From Apiosordaria backusii (taxonomy: Eukaryota > Ascomycota > Sordariomycetes > Sordariales > Lasiosphaeriaceae): 64,000 nt of DNA. Within the stretch, counting starts at the first letter, position 1, and every line of letters starts with the position of its first letter. The DNA is taken from positions 496,001 to 560,000 of the forward strand of contig JAUKTV010000007.1 in assembly GCA_030549205.1 (NCBI GenBank), in the 5' to 3' direction. Under the pieces are notes generated by a model. It had not been told where the DNA came from and searched no databases. It saw only the letters and a program-made list of their open reading frames with translations. Positions 1-12,059 of the stretch are shown in pieces. A program made the translations under genes and the position numbers.

Positions 1-364
1 AAGTATTGCAACGAGAACTAGCAATAGTCATACATTTTTTCTCTTTCCAATCTCCTCCCATATCATGAAGATGGAACCATCTTTCTATCCTGTCGGTGTG
101 TGGTTTTGCAAAGGCAGGACACCTCCCGCCCACCCACCTACCTTACATAACCACCCTATTAACGCCATCTCTTTTTAGTTTCGATAAAACACAGTAACTA
201 CCGTAGCTGTATCTTGTAACCCTAGACCCGACCAAACGCAAAGAATGAATACTAAAAAGTTGTATATATGTATGCGAGACATCAAAGTTGTGTGTTTTTT
301 CATAACCCCCCCCCCCCCCCCCCCTTTCCTCTCCTATCATACCCAAAGCGACCCCACTGATTTA
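1..364. other. 3' flank of GDA1 with a C19 homopolymer
   Basis: This stretch lies beyond the GDA1 stop and holds no supportable gene. A run of 19 C occurs at about 306-324. The left edge of the window cuts off whatever lies further upstream. Confidence 0.5.
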
Positions 365-2079
365 TTAATGAATCTCCTTAATCTTGCACTGCCAGCCCGA
401 AGCCTTAGACAATAATGGGAGACTATGTACTCATGTCAGCAATATATTCAAAAACAAACAAATATTTCAAGGAATAAAAAGCGGGGGACATACCTAGCAC
501 CCAAACACCACCCCAACTCATTCCCTTTAATCTGCTTCGCAATCCTCACCTCCCTATCAATCGGCATCTCGTACCCCGTATGCGTCAGCGCCAGCATGAA
601 ATTCAAATCCATGCAGTGCTCCGGCCTGTCCTTTAGCTCCTCCATCGCACGGGGGACGCTCTGGAATACATCCCACTCCCTTTCTCCGCCGCAGACCCTG
701 TTGGCCAAGTCGGACATCTCCCTAAGGGTGAACGACTCGGGCATACCCAAAGGCTGGGTGCGGTCGTAAAAGTAAGACAAGAAATAGATGTCTTCACGGG
801 CAAAGGTCTTGGCCATGGAAGGCTGGTGGACGCCGTTGAAAGAGCAAGGAGCGAGATTGCAAGCGGATTCTTTCTTGAGGATGCGCTCAGCCAAAGACCG
901 GCATTGCGCTGGGGCTGCCCAGTGGGGGCCCGTCATGTTTACTTCGAGTTTCTTGCCGAGGGGGTGGTTGTCAGGAAGAACGACCTTGGCCATCTTGGAC
1001 ATGCCGGCGGAGTAGCAGGGGTTGACGATGGGCTTCTCCATCCAGGACTTGTCGCCTTTGTGTTCCTCGTGGAGGTCGGTGACGAGCTCGGCGAGGATGG
1101 CTTCGCGGGCGGACATGAGGCCGTACCCGAGATGGGAGTGCTGGTAGAGGTTGAATTTGCGGCCGCCAAAGTCAAGGGCGTACTTGTGGTCGCCTTCGGC
1201 GAGCTTGGCGGGCATGCCACCGTCGGTGAGACCTTCGAAGGAGGGTTCGAAAACGATCTGGGTGGAACCACCGCCCAAGTCGAATACAGCCGCGGTGGGG
1301 GAGTGGTCGGGGCCGCCGATCTTGCCCAGGAGGTAGTTGGTTGTGATCCAGGCGTAGACACCCTCGTCGGAGCCGTCCATGATGGCGACGCCGTTCTCCT
1401 CGCGGGAGACGAGGGGGAAGGGGTACTTTGTTTCGATGCGGTGGCGGACGGCTTCGAGGATCTTGTCGGACTTTTCCTTGCCGATCAGACGGAGGCCGGC
1501 GGTGGCCTTGACGGCGATGGGGGAGCAGGACTTGAGCTTGTCGGGGATCTTCTCGAGGGCGGCGTCGAGGAGGGGGTCGAGACTTTCGGCGGCTTTGAGG
1601 GGGTCGTCTTTGTATGCGCTGAGGCCGCTGGACTGGCCTTCAATCTTGGCGGTCATCTTGAAGAGGACTTCATCTTCGAGCTCGGGGGCGGCGCCGCAGT
1701 TGTTGAACTTGTAGACGTGGATGCGGGAGCCAGTGCTGCCGGCGTCAATCATGGAGACATATTGGACGATTGGCTTGTCTTTGGAGTAGGATCTTGTGCA
1801 TCTGTCGGTTCCGTAGGACGAGTCTGAAGGGACTTGGCCTTGGTTTCCGCCATCGTAACGGTCGACGCTGGAGGGGGAGAAGAAGTAGAAGAGCAAGAGC
1901 ACGGTGAAAACGATGGCACCGGTCTTGATGTAGCGTGCCCGCTGGGATTGTTGTGTCCAGGCGGACTGCATCTTTGAGAGGAGGTCGGGTTCTCGATGGC
2001 CGAATTCGTAGCGGTCGGGCTTCTCGTGGGGATCGCGAGCAACGTGCTTGGTCGGCAGCGAGACCGATGTGCGTCTCAT
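365..2079 (-). CDS. GDA1: Golgi guanosine diphosphatase (GDA1/CD39 family)
   Basis: Hydrolyses GDP to GMP in the Golgi lumen, which drives GDP-mannose/GMP antiport for glycosylation (family knowledge). Model: join of 494-2079 and 365-422, minus strand, about 547 aa. It is a type II membrane protein: a basic cytosolic N-terminus, one membrane segment near residues 53-67 (IVFTVLLLFYFF), then the apyrase domain. Apyrase conserved regions are visible: IDAGSTGSRIHVY, KATAGLRLIG, SDEGVYAWITTNYLLG and FDLGGGSTQIVFEP. The 71-nt intron (423-493) has donor GTATGT and branch GCTGAC. Splicing turns a poor C-terminus into GWCLGASLPLL, the usual end of the family. The first ATG in frame (2079) is used; the upstream in-frame TTG is not needed. 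Divergent from the PPPDE gene. Confidence 0.95.
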
Positions 2080-2786
2080 AGGGGACAAACGTTGGTCGGC
2101 TTATCAGAGGGCCGTATCGTGATGGTACGCAATCAGTTGTTAAACGAGGGACATGGATTGAATTGTGCAACGACCGCTGCTCTGCTCGTCTGAACAGAAG
2201 ATGATATATAAAGGGGCGCCAGTTGAAATGTGTTTCCCCCTGCCGGGATGACGCCGCAGCGCGCCAAGGACTCCCTGGCCCAGTTGCGCCCCTGCGATAG
2301 GGCCAAGCAGGGGCCTTAGGTAATGGGTAATGCAAGTACTGCGACATTGGAATGAGCTTGACTTGTGTGAGTTTTCACCTCTACGTGTCCTGGAATATGT
2401 TTTAGAGGGTCACTATCGTGTTCCAATGATGGAGAAGTTTCCCAAGACTTACCAGATGAGATATGTGTTGAGCAGAAAGATGGAGGAGCCCGAGCATATA
2501 GTGGCGTCAGGTACAGGTACCAGGCACCTAACGGCCAACGTAGGTCCCAAAGTGATTCCTAAGCTTTCCAGAACTACCGCCTTCACTTCATCACCACGTC
2601 TGCCTGTGAAGGCGAATATGTTTATATTTTGAAAAGAGACCTCTAAAAGACCCAATCACTAAACCTGAGATTGTTCCCACTTTCCCAAAGAAAAACTACA
2701 AATTTCAACTCCGCCATTGTCTCTCGCAAAGAGCATCACGACAACTCAAACAGAACCAACAACAGGTTTAGAGTCTCTTTCGAATC
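2080..2786. promoter_or_regulatory. Divergent intergenic region GDA1 / PPPDE gene
   Basis: About 0.7 kb separates two divergent start codons, so it should hold both promoters. I see no defined binding site. A CAACTC/CAAAC-rich leader precedes the plus-strand ATG. Confidence 0.5.
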
Positions 2787-4780
2787 ATGGACGTGACCCT
2801 TTTTGTCTATGATCTCTCTCGAGGCATGGCCAGGCAGATGTCGGCAAGTCTACTCGGTTTTCAAATAGATGCCATCTACCATACCTCGATCAAACTCAAC
2901 GGCTTGGAATATGTCTACGACGGCAATGTGGTGGCGATCAGGCCTGGTTTCTCACATCTCGGCCAACCCGAGCAACAGTTGCACCTAGGAACAACCGACT
3001 GTAAGAGAAGTTAAAACTCCAAAAGTCAAAGACACTGACTAACATCTACCCAGTGCCCATGGACGTGATCGAGGAGTACCTAGACTCATTACGAGAAATT
3101 TACACAGTAGAGGTAAGAACATGACTTGCTTTTAGGGGAAGCCAACCTCGTATACTGATATATCCTAGGCATATGACCTCTGGAAACACAACTGCAACAA
3201 CTTCTCAAACGACTTCGCCATGTTTCTTCTCGGCAAGGGCATCCCTGAGCACATCGTCAATCTACCACAGACCGTCTTGTCAGTGATCCCATCCCGGGCT
3301 GGTCAAAGCGGCCCGTTCCGAATTCAGGAGATATTCAAAGCTTCCCCTGGAACTAGTCCCGGCAAGGATGTAGCTAACAACCCGCAGAGACTCACCGTTC
3401 GGCCAGATGTTGATGCCTATGCTCAACCAGCAGATCAACTCCAACCGGCGACAAGGTGGCATTCTAGGCATTCAGCAGCAAACCCCCGGCAGCTCAGTCA
3501 AGCCAAAATCTCAGCTTCACCAACACCTGGGCAAGGTCCATAACGTTAGCAGCCTAGCGGAACTCGACCAACTCCTAGAAAAGCACCAACACTCCTGCGC
3601 TGTAATCTTCTTCACCTCAGCAACCTGCCCACCATGCAAGCTGGTCTACCCTCTCTACGACGAACTAGCAGCCGAAATAGGAGACAAAGGCGTTCTAATC
3701 AAGGCCGACATCTCACAAGCCTTTGATATTGGGAGCAGATACTCGGTCAGGGCAACACCCACCTTCATCACCTTTCTCAAAGGCAAGCAAGAAAACCAAT
3801 GGAGCGGTGCCGACCCAGCAACCCTCCGAGGCAATATCCAGCTCCTTGTTCAAATGGCCTGGCCACGCCACCGTCACGAGTCCCTCAACTTACCCACTAT
3901 CTCCAACCCCAACGCCAAACCAGTGTTGTATACCCGCCTCCCACCTCTTGCCAAACTCCTGGCCAAACTCCCCCCAGATGCTTCCTCCAACCCAGCAGTC
4001 CAGGACATGAGACGCTTTCTCGAGACCCGTGCTTCACAAGGCCCGGCGGAAGCTACCCTCCCCAACATCCCCGCGTTTCTTTCTTTTGTCGGCAATTCCC
4101 TGAGCAGTATACAACCAGATAAACTCTTCCCCCTCATCGACCTCCTCCGCTGCGCCCTCGTCGACCCCCGTGTAAGCAGCGTCCTAGCCGAGGACGACCC
4201 CAACCACAAGACCGTCCTCGACATCCTCCAAGTAGTCAACACCTCGGTCGAGAAAGGCAGCTGCCCTTACCCGCTGAGGTTGGTGACCGTCCAAATGGCC
4301 TGCAACCTCTTCTCGTCGCATCTCTACGAGGAAGTTATACTCTCACATCAGGACCTTCGACATGCGATTACAGAGTCGACAACGGCTTGTTTCCGGGAGA
4401 GCGAGACGGCGACTTTGAGGGTGTCGAGTGCAGGGTTGCTGTATAATCTTGTGTTGGCGAATAGTAAGAGACGGAGGGCGGGTCCGGGGGATGTGTTGCC
4501 GGGAGAGGAGCAGGCTGCGCTTGCTGGGTCGGTGCTGGAGGCGATTGGGGAGGAGAAAGAGAGCGCCGAGGCGTTGGAGGGGATGTTGAATGCGTTGGGA
4601 CTGTTGGTTTATTTGGTACCGCAGGGGGAGGGGGAGGAGATGGGGGAGTTGGAGCAGTTGTTGGTTATTATGGAGGCGGATGGGGTGGTGATGGGGAAGG
4701 TGGACGGGTTTGGGGGGTTGAAGGGGTTGATTGGGGAGGTTGGGGGGGAATTGCTGGGGAAGGGGTTGAGGAAGGCTTAG
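2787..4780 (+). CDS. PPPDE peptidase-thioredoxin-PUL domain fusion protein
   Basis: Model: join of 2787-3000, 3054-3112, 3169-3278 and 3388-4780; 591 aa. Three domains are seen. The N-terminal PPPDE (DeSI-type papain-fold deubiquitinase/deSUMOylase) domain has candidate catalytic His32 (AIYHTS) and Cys100 (KHNCNNF). A thioredoxin fold follows, with the redox motif CPPC at residues 208-211 (FFTSATCPPCK). The C-terminal third is an all-helical PUL-like domain, a fold that binds Cdc48/p97 in Ufd3/PLAA. The fusion suggests redox-linked ubiquitin/SUMO processing near Cdc48; that role is inference. Introns have good branch sites (CTAAC, GCTAAC). The third intron uses GTCAGT, which recreates a Leu codon across the junction. 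The last 100 codons are strongly G-biased, as in several neighbours. Confidence 0.88.
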
Positions 4781-5288
4781 GGGAGGGTTATCTGGGTTTT
4801 GTGTGGTGTTTTTGGCGTCTGGTGAAATTCGTGGAAGGGTAGACTGGACTGGTGTCTTTAATATATGTTCTAGAGTCGAATATCTTCAAGAATTATTCAT
4901 TGACAGGACAATCTGTCCATGAAGATGCCTAGCACATGGATGTGAATAACTAAGGTACGTGATGAAGCTATACCGTAGCTATCGATAAGAAATACAGCAC
5001 CCCAGCTGCTGGTGCCAGCACATCAGCCCCGCTAAGCACCCGCTATCCGTCCCAACGTCACTTGCGCCGTTTGCACCCAACCAAAACACGTTCAACCCCC
5101 CTGCAGACGGCCACACCACCCGGCTTGGCAGCCATTTCACCCCAGGCAACTGCGCAACCACCCCCACCAAAAAGTAAACAGTCCAATCCATCAACGGTTG
5201 GTCTGGCGTCTGGCAAGCGGATCCCCGTCACTCTCTCCCTCTCTCCAGTTATCGTTTTTATGGAGTGACCACCCTTGAACACCTGTAA
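4781..5288. other. Intergenic, tandem genes
   Basis: About 0.5 kb between the PPPDE gene and the kinesin gene, both on the plus strand. It should hold the terminator of the first and the promoter of the second. I see no gene or recognisable element. Confidence 0.4.
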
Positions 5289-7386
5289 ATGTACAACAGC
5301 CTAGACCGCCGTTCTCGCGAGGCCATCGCAGACATCAAAGACACCCTGATTGGCATCGCAATCCACCCCGAACTGATGCCCGACTCTGCTGGCTACTACG
5401 CCAGCTCCAGTTCGCCGAGGATGCAGCATCACCACCAGCAGCAGCAGCAAAGGAGTTCTCGCTCTTTCGCGAGCACCCCCTCGCTGAGAAGTCGAGATCC
5501 AAACGCGCTCCCGCTGCTGGCCAGGAAGAACGCGGGTGCCAATGTCAAGGTCGTCGTGAGGGTGAGGGCGTTTCTGCCGCGTGGTATGTATTTTGTTGTT
5601 TACCCTCCCTCCCTTTCTTCCCAACTTCATCTTCATTCTCCTAACAGTTGATAATCAAACAGAAATCCAACGCAACGCATCATGCCTCGTCACCATGGAC
5701 CCCGACTCCCAAACCACCACCCTCCACCCCCCGATCCCACCACCACCACCTCACGAAACTCCCGAAAGGTCCTCGAAGAAAAATCCTTCACCTTCGACCG
5801 CTCCTACTGGTCCCACTCCCCCTCCTCCCCCCACTACGCCTCCCAATCCCACGTCTACGACACCCTCGGCGAGGAGTTCTTAGATCACAACTTTGAAGGC
5901 TACCACACCTGCATTTTTGCCTACGGCCAAACCGGCTCAGGGAAATCCTACACCATGATGGGCACCCCCACCCAACCGGGCCTCATCCCCCGCACCTGCG
6001 AAGATTTGTTCGAACGCATCCACGAGGCCCAGTCCGAAATGCCGAATATTTCCTACAAGGTCAAGGTGTCCTACTTTGAAGTCTACAACGAGCACGTTCG
6101 GGACTTGCTGGTTGCTCCCCCGACAAATCCAACTGCTGCTGGACCTTACTACCTCAAGATACGAGAGTCCCCCACCGAGGGCCCCTACGTAAAAGATTTG
6201 ACCGAGGTCCCGGTCGGGAGCTTGGATGAAATACTCAGGTTGATGAGAACAGGCGATGGGAACAGAACTGTAGCGTCTACAAAAATGAACGACACCTCTT
6301 CCCGGTCGCACGCCGTGTTTACAATTATGCTCAAGCAGATCTATCACGATTTTGAGACCGACCAAACCACCGAACGGTCGTCGAGGATTAGACTGGTGGA
6401 TTTGGCTGGGTCGGAGAGGGCAAAGAGCACGGAAGCGACGGGGGTCAGGTTGAGGGAGGGGTCGAATATCAACAAGAGTTTGACGACGCTAGGGAGGGTG
6501 ATTGCTGCGCTGGCGGATCCAAAGAAGAATAACAGGGGGGGAACGAGTGTTGTGCCGTATCGGGATTCGATCTTGACGTGGTTGTTGAAGGATAGCTTGG
6601 GGGGGAATTCTAAAACGGCGATGATTGCGTGTGTTAGTCCTAGTGATTATGAGGAGACGCTTTCGACGCTGAGGTATGCGGACCAGGCGAAGAGGATTAG
6701 GACGCAGGCGGTGGTGAATCAGGATTCGATGAGTGCGGCGGAGAGGGATGCGAGGATTGCGGGGTTGGAGGAGGAGGTGAGGATGTTGCAGATGAGGTTG
6801 GATGAGAAGAAGAGTGAGAGGGGGGGGGGACGGCGGGGGGTTGGTGGGGTTGGGGCAGGAGGAGCATAAGAAGAGGATGCTGGAGCAGGAGAGGAGGTTG
6901 GAGGAGTATCAGGCGCAGGTGAGGAGGTTGAATCAGATGATGGAGGAAAAACAAATGGTGGCGGAGGCGAAGGTGAGGGCGGTGGAGATTGAGAATGAGG
7001 CGCTGAAGAGGCATTTGGATTTGGTGCTGGGGGAGCTGAAGAATCCGATTAAGGAGGTGAAGGTGCCGGAGGTTACGGTTGTTGAGCAGATTCCGAGTGA
7101 TGAGAGTGAGGCTGATGAGGATGAGGGGGTGGGGCTGGAGATGGAGGAGGAGGAGGCAAGGGAGAGGGAGAGGAGGGAGATTGAGGAGCTGGAGGGGTTG
7201 TTGGATTATGGGTATAAGACGCTGGATGGGGTGAGGGACTTGAGGAGGAAGTTGATGGATGATCGGGAGAGGTTTGGGGTGGGGAGGCCGGTGCCGTATC
7301 CGGAGGGGAGGGCGAGTAGGGAGATTGCGGAGGTGATGGATCGGGCGTTGGAGGAGGCGGGGTTGGGGTATTTGGTGATGAGGTGA
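5289..7386 (+). CDS. Short kinesin-3-like motor protein, apparent homopolymer frameshifts
   Basis: Microtubule motor. Model: join of 5289-5583 and 5663-7386, about 672 aa. A 90-residue Ser/Gln-rich N-terminal extension precedes the motor domain ([13 protein letters not shown]). P-loop [13 protein letters not shown], switch I NDTSSRSH and switch [14 protein letters not shown] are intact. A coiled coil follows ([18 protein letters not shown]) and then a short acidic tail. No FHA or PH domain is seen, so it is shorter than Unc104/KIF1 and may belong to the short fungal kinesin-3 group that includes Neurospora NKIN3; that assignment is inference. The frame breaks twice in homopolymers: C6 at 5727-5732 lacks one base, and the G-runs at 6820-6829/6835-6840 are one base too many or two too few. 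Protein similarity continues across both. The stop overlaps a GTGAGT donor (ATGAG|GTGAGT), so a further exon is possible. Confidence 0.85.
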
Positions 7387-8519
7387 GTCCTGTTCACGGC
7401 TGTTGTGGTGCTGTGAGGTATTTCTGGGGTGGGTATGGCTGGCTGAGCGGCCTGGTGGTCAAATTTACCTAGGTGATGTTCAGGAAGGGGATGCTGGTTA
7501 TGGAAGAGACGGACGTACTGTCCTACGACTCTAGAGCTGTTATGTCGCTGTTTTGTTTTTATGATTTTTGTTGTTTGGCTTTTTTGTTTTGATAGCACGC
7601 GCACGAGCACAACAAGCATGGAGTTTATGGATGGAAGTTAGCAAGGAAGGAACAGGACGGCAGGGAAGAAAGGCAAGTGGGGAATGGAAGGGGGGGGGGT
7701 TAGGGGGACGAAGTATATACCCCCATTTTTATGATCTTTGTTTTGTTTTGTACAGTAGAGAAAAGGCTGTCGGTTCTTGTTACTAAAGCTGCGGCGGAAG
7801 ACAGATAAATACAGATGAGTTATATGTCACCCTGAAGCCCACATCAAATGTTGAGGTTAAGCAAGGAGGAAGGTGTGTGTGTGGTGGGAAAAGCACATAG
7901 AGATATTTCTATCGGGGGGGATGGTTGAGACTGGAGGATTGTTTTCTGGAAGGTATTCACTGCTTTGGAATCCTTTCGGAAATCACTCTGGCCAGATAGA
8001 GGTTCATTGAAGTTGAGGTTCATTGAAGTTGAGGTTCATTGAAGTTGAGGTTTATTGAAGTTGAGGTTTATTGAAGTTGAGGTTTATTGAAGTTGAAGTT
8101 GAAGTTGAGGTCGAGGTTGTCTCACCCAAGCGACAGCAACATCAGATCAGATGAAAATACATCTCTTGGTCTTACCAAGAAACAAATTTATCTCAACTCT
8201 CAACCCCTTCCTCCCCCGCCATCCATTCTTCCCTTCAAATTCCGTCTGTAACACCAAAACACTAAGGTATATATCCTTTTCTTTACCATTTGCCTCCTTC
8301 CAAACAAACAGAATATGGGTTGGTTAGAGTATAATATGTACATATACAACACAAAAAAGTCTTTGGGGGGTATATACGAGATTGAAATGTTTTTCTTCCA
8401 AAAAATAACGTGTAATAAAATTCAACGCCTATAGGTGGGGTAGTTGTTCCTGAACAGCCAAGTAATCCATCCCCAAAACACAAAACGAGAAAAAAGAATG
8501 CTAGAGATGAGATATATCC
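7387..8519. other. Convergent intergenic region
   Basis: 3' flanks of the kinesin (+) and SCAP (-) genes, 1.1 kb. Contents are G-rich and T-rich low complexity plus the 16-bp tandem repeat listed separately. No gene is supported. Confidence 0.5.
7999..8110. repeat. 16-bp tandem repeat, six copies
   Basis: The unit GAGGTTCATTGAAGTT occurs in six head-to-tail copies at 7999-8094. The last three carry TTTATT in place of TTCATT. Partial GAAGTT units run on to about 8110. It is noncoding, between convergent genes. Confidence 0.9.
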
Positions 8520-11500
8520 TCAGGTTATTGGCCTCAAGGCGGCATTTGCTGTCGACGCCCTCAGCCCAACCTTCTTTCTCCTGCTCGCCAAGTTCGGTTT
8601 TGGCTCTGCACCCCCAAGGCCAAACCCATCTGAGAACAGATCAAAGTGCTCGTGGCCGACGCTGACGACCTTGACTACATTCCCCAACGCGACGGCGACG
8701 CTCATGGTGCCGAATTTGACCATGGGCCCGACTTCTGAGATCATTAAATGGTTCCTGTTGTGCGGCTCATCTGGCCTGTCGGGATCATCAAGCAGCCTTG
8801 TCTCGAACTCACCGCTGCTTTCGGGGTGGTTCATGACCCAGGATTCCCACCGTGGCGGTGGGGCAGGATCTGGCGTGTGGCCGTTGGCCTGCTGACTGCC
8901 AGCGCCTCGCCGACGAAGCCCATTTCCCAAGGACGTGTTGGAGATAGATCGTGGTCGCGCTGGTGCTCTTTTACGCCTGACGCCCAAAATGTTGCCACTG
9001 GGCAGAGCTTCCCAGACCCCGGGGTTGGCAATACGACGTTTCCTTTCTGTGAGCTCTCCTAACCGCCGATGGCCGCCTCTCCTTGACTCCACTGGGCTGT
9101 AGGACATTAGAATGCCGTCTTCTTTCTCTGGGAGGTAGGTCTGTATGACCAAGTCTCCTGTTTCGGAGCTAACGTAGGACAATGTTAGGGAAGTGAGGTT
9201 TGACTGATGAGCTCGCATGAGCGGGATGTGTTTTAGCGTCCGGGGTTGCATGACCTCGGTTGGGAAGGTGTGGAGGATAGTTGATGATTCCAGATCCACG
9301 AGATCGACGGACCGAGACCGGCCGATCAAGTACGCAGACAAGGCTGGAATGGGAAGGAGGCAGTGGACGTCCTTGGCCTCTCGCTCTCCAAAGTTGAGTT
9401 CGGTAGAGAGCCATTCGTTATCCTGCTGCCTAACCAGGTGAACGCAGCTCTTTCGAGAGGCTGTAAGGATTGCTATTGGAGGTTGGTGATTGTTATAGGC
9501 ATGAGCTGCGGAAAGTATTGTCAGCAAACAATTCAGCAAGCCAAGCTGACGATAACCACTCACATTTATCTGGAAATGTTACCGCCCAGACGAGTGGTGT
9601 CTTGCAGATGCTGAAATCTCTTGACTCGTCGACTTCCAGTTCCATCTCTAGCCCCATGCCATTTCTCTTCACGAGAACCAATGTTGGCGTCGTGTCTGCC
9701 GCTTTGTGGCAGAAAAACACAGCTTCTGGCTTATGCCCACCCAAATCAATGTCCCTTGTCCCCGCCCATTGCTGCTCCTCGAGATTCCACAAAAAGACCC
9801 TTTGCCAAGACACCAAAGCCAGCCATTTTGACCCATGGTCAATGGCCATACTCAACACCGGGAATGGGTTTTCCAACGGGCATTCGGGATCGGATGGGAC
9901 TCTTTTTCTGGACCCTATTGGCACGTCCCATACCTGAATAGCACGATCCAAGCCAACCGACACGAGCTGACCACCTGGCGACGCAGCCATCATAACAACA
10001 TCCAGCTTGTGGCCCTTGCTCAAAGACTTGACAGAAAGTAATGGCTCGTCGTCTGGATGCTCCGACCCTCCACCATCTTCATACTCATCCCGAAGGAGAT
10101 ACTTTGTACCCAACAATATAGCCGCCACAACCATCATTAATAACACAATAAACTGAGGTATCTCATGATGAATAAAGTCGTACATGGCCGGTAAAAACAT
10201 GGGCTCTCGAGTGCGAGGGACGCGGTCGGAGCCCTTCAAGACAAATACTATTGGGTCATACACACGAGCCACATAACTGTGTGCCCAGGGCTTGACGACA
10301 TTGATGACTTCCCGAGCAGTCTCGTGGTCCTGAAGGCGAAGCCACGAAGTTGGGCTTCTGGCCTGGTGTATGTCAATCAGCAAGGATGGCTTCGGGGCGC
10401 TTCTAACGGTCCTGTTCCATGGCAAGCTGAAAATTTGATTCGCCCATTGCCGGCTGCCTTCTGTCGCGTAGTGAGACTGGGCAGTGAGCACAAAACAAAT
10501 GACAACGATGGTTCCGGCAATCCTGGTGGACACAGCCGTTTCACCAACACGGAGTTGGCTAACAATCTCCATCCAAGGTGACTTGAGCTTGTCCTTTTCT
10601 GAGGATTTCGTTCGTGAGAGAAACGCCTTCTCAAGTTCGACTAGTTCCTTCTGCCTGACGTCCACGCTGAGAACAGACAGAATGAATGTTGACAGGTAGA
10701 TAAAGTCAAACACAGTAGCAATCGCCACAAATGTGCAGAATGCGGCGACGCCCGGAAAGGTAATTTGCGATAGCCCCCATAATATTAACAGATTTTGTGC
10801 TCGATTGGCGATAGCAATATGGGCTGTCGATCCAAACGCTTCTCCTATCCTGTCGCTGTTGCTGATGGTGGAGGATGTCATGATGACGGCGTTGATTAGT
10901 CGGAGTGAGTTTTCCAGGCTGATGGCGAGAACCACAAGAGGATAGGCATATGAGGGAACCCGAGAGAGATCGATCTTGAAAATGGCGCAAACAGTGAAGC
11001 TCGACACGATCGACGCGGTGATCTGGACAACGATGGAGACCATCAACCCTAGCCTGGATTTGAGGGCGCGAAGCTTCGTGAGATGAAGCAGCAGGTAAAG
11101 AAATGAAATGGAGTAGGCAAGCGTCAGGAGCGCCATATCAGACCATGACAATGGCCGGAATTGAAATTCATACAGCTGGTCCGTGGTGCTCTTGCCGTCT
11201 TCAGGGATAATTTTCCATGTATCGCTGCGCTCTCTCGCCAGTTTCTCTGCTCTTTCCACCCATCGCCGAGCAACAGGCGAGTCTCGGAGGTGGATGAGAG
11301 TGATTACCAGGGCGTCAGCGGCAACGAGGCGGCGCTCTTCAAACCGCTTCCCACTGAACACAATCGAGTGTCGCAAGGTGACATTGACGGACGTCGACTG
11401 AGTTTTCCTGGCATTGACCGTCTCGAGAATGTCCTGATCGTTCCGAATGTTCTCAGCTGAGCCGGACCAGTACTGGAGTGGCGAGTGGAAGAACCAGGAT

Positions 11501-12059
11501 TGGTTGGTGAGTCCGTTGATGATATGGTAGGCGTCCCGCTGCCGAGGAGACAGATCACCAACCACTTCGGTCTCGGCAATCTCGGGTCTATTTGCTGGTT
11601 GGCGTGGATTGAAGTTGGTGGTCGGTCCCAATAGCTCATCCTGAAGTTCAAGTGCGCCCAGTAAGACATCCCTCTCAAGAGCCTTCATATAGCTCCCGTG
11701 GACCCAAATTGAGCGCATAATCACATCAGGCTCAACAGCCGACCCGTCGCCAAGAGGCTGAGCGTCGGTCCACACATGATGGGGGAGGTTGGACACGCCG
11801 CTGGTGATATTGGTGGCATCAGTGGTGTACAGGAAGGGAAACAGGTACAGAAACATGAAGATTACAGCCGTAGATAACGGCAGTACGGTCTGCACATGAC
11901 GGGCAGCCCATTTTGCATAGCGTGAGAAGGCGGTCTGTAGTGGGTGAGTTGGTGCGAGCTTAGGGAGTTCGGTCGTCCTACGGCTGGTCAACACATAGCA
12001 GCAAGACAGAAAGAAATAGGCACATACCCTCTGAACGGGTAGAGAAGATACCACAGCAT
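8520..12059 (-). CDS. SCAP: SREBP cleavage-activating protein (SCAP)
   Basis: ER membrane sterol/oxygen sensor that escorts SREBP-type transcription factors (family role). Model: join of 12028-12059, 9564-11977 and 8520-9505; 1143 aa. The first exon is only 32 nt (MLWYLLYPFRG) and reads into TTELPKLAPTHPLQ. An N-terminal membrane segment and a lumenal loop come first. A five-to-six-helix sterol-sensing domain follows, with YAYPLVVLAISLENSLRL matching the conserved SSD core. A second lumenal loop, another membrane segment and a C-terminal WD40-type region follow (SPGGQLVSVGLDRAIQVWDV). Introns are 50 and 58 nt with consensus ends. No SREBP gene is in the window. The WD40 part is degenerate, as usual in fungi. 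HMG-CoA reductase and Patched-type proteins share the SSD but lack this layout. Confidence 0.9.

Noticed and set aside
826..1827. Long plus-strand open frame of 333 codons opposite GDA1
   Set aside because: It is the antisense shadow of the GDPase; the minus strand has all apyrase motifs and the opposite frame only Gly/Val/Glu-rich filler.
5690..5770. An intron skipping the first kinesin frame change
   Set aside because: The only donor (GTCACC) is weak and would remove [17 protein letters not shown], which fits the motor domain.
6814..6858. A 45-nt intron (GTGAGA...GCAG) that would explain the kinesin frame change
   Set aside because: Splicing leads straight to a TAA, and there is no branch site in the G-rich tract.
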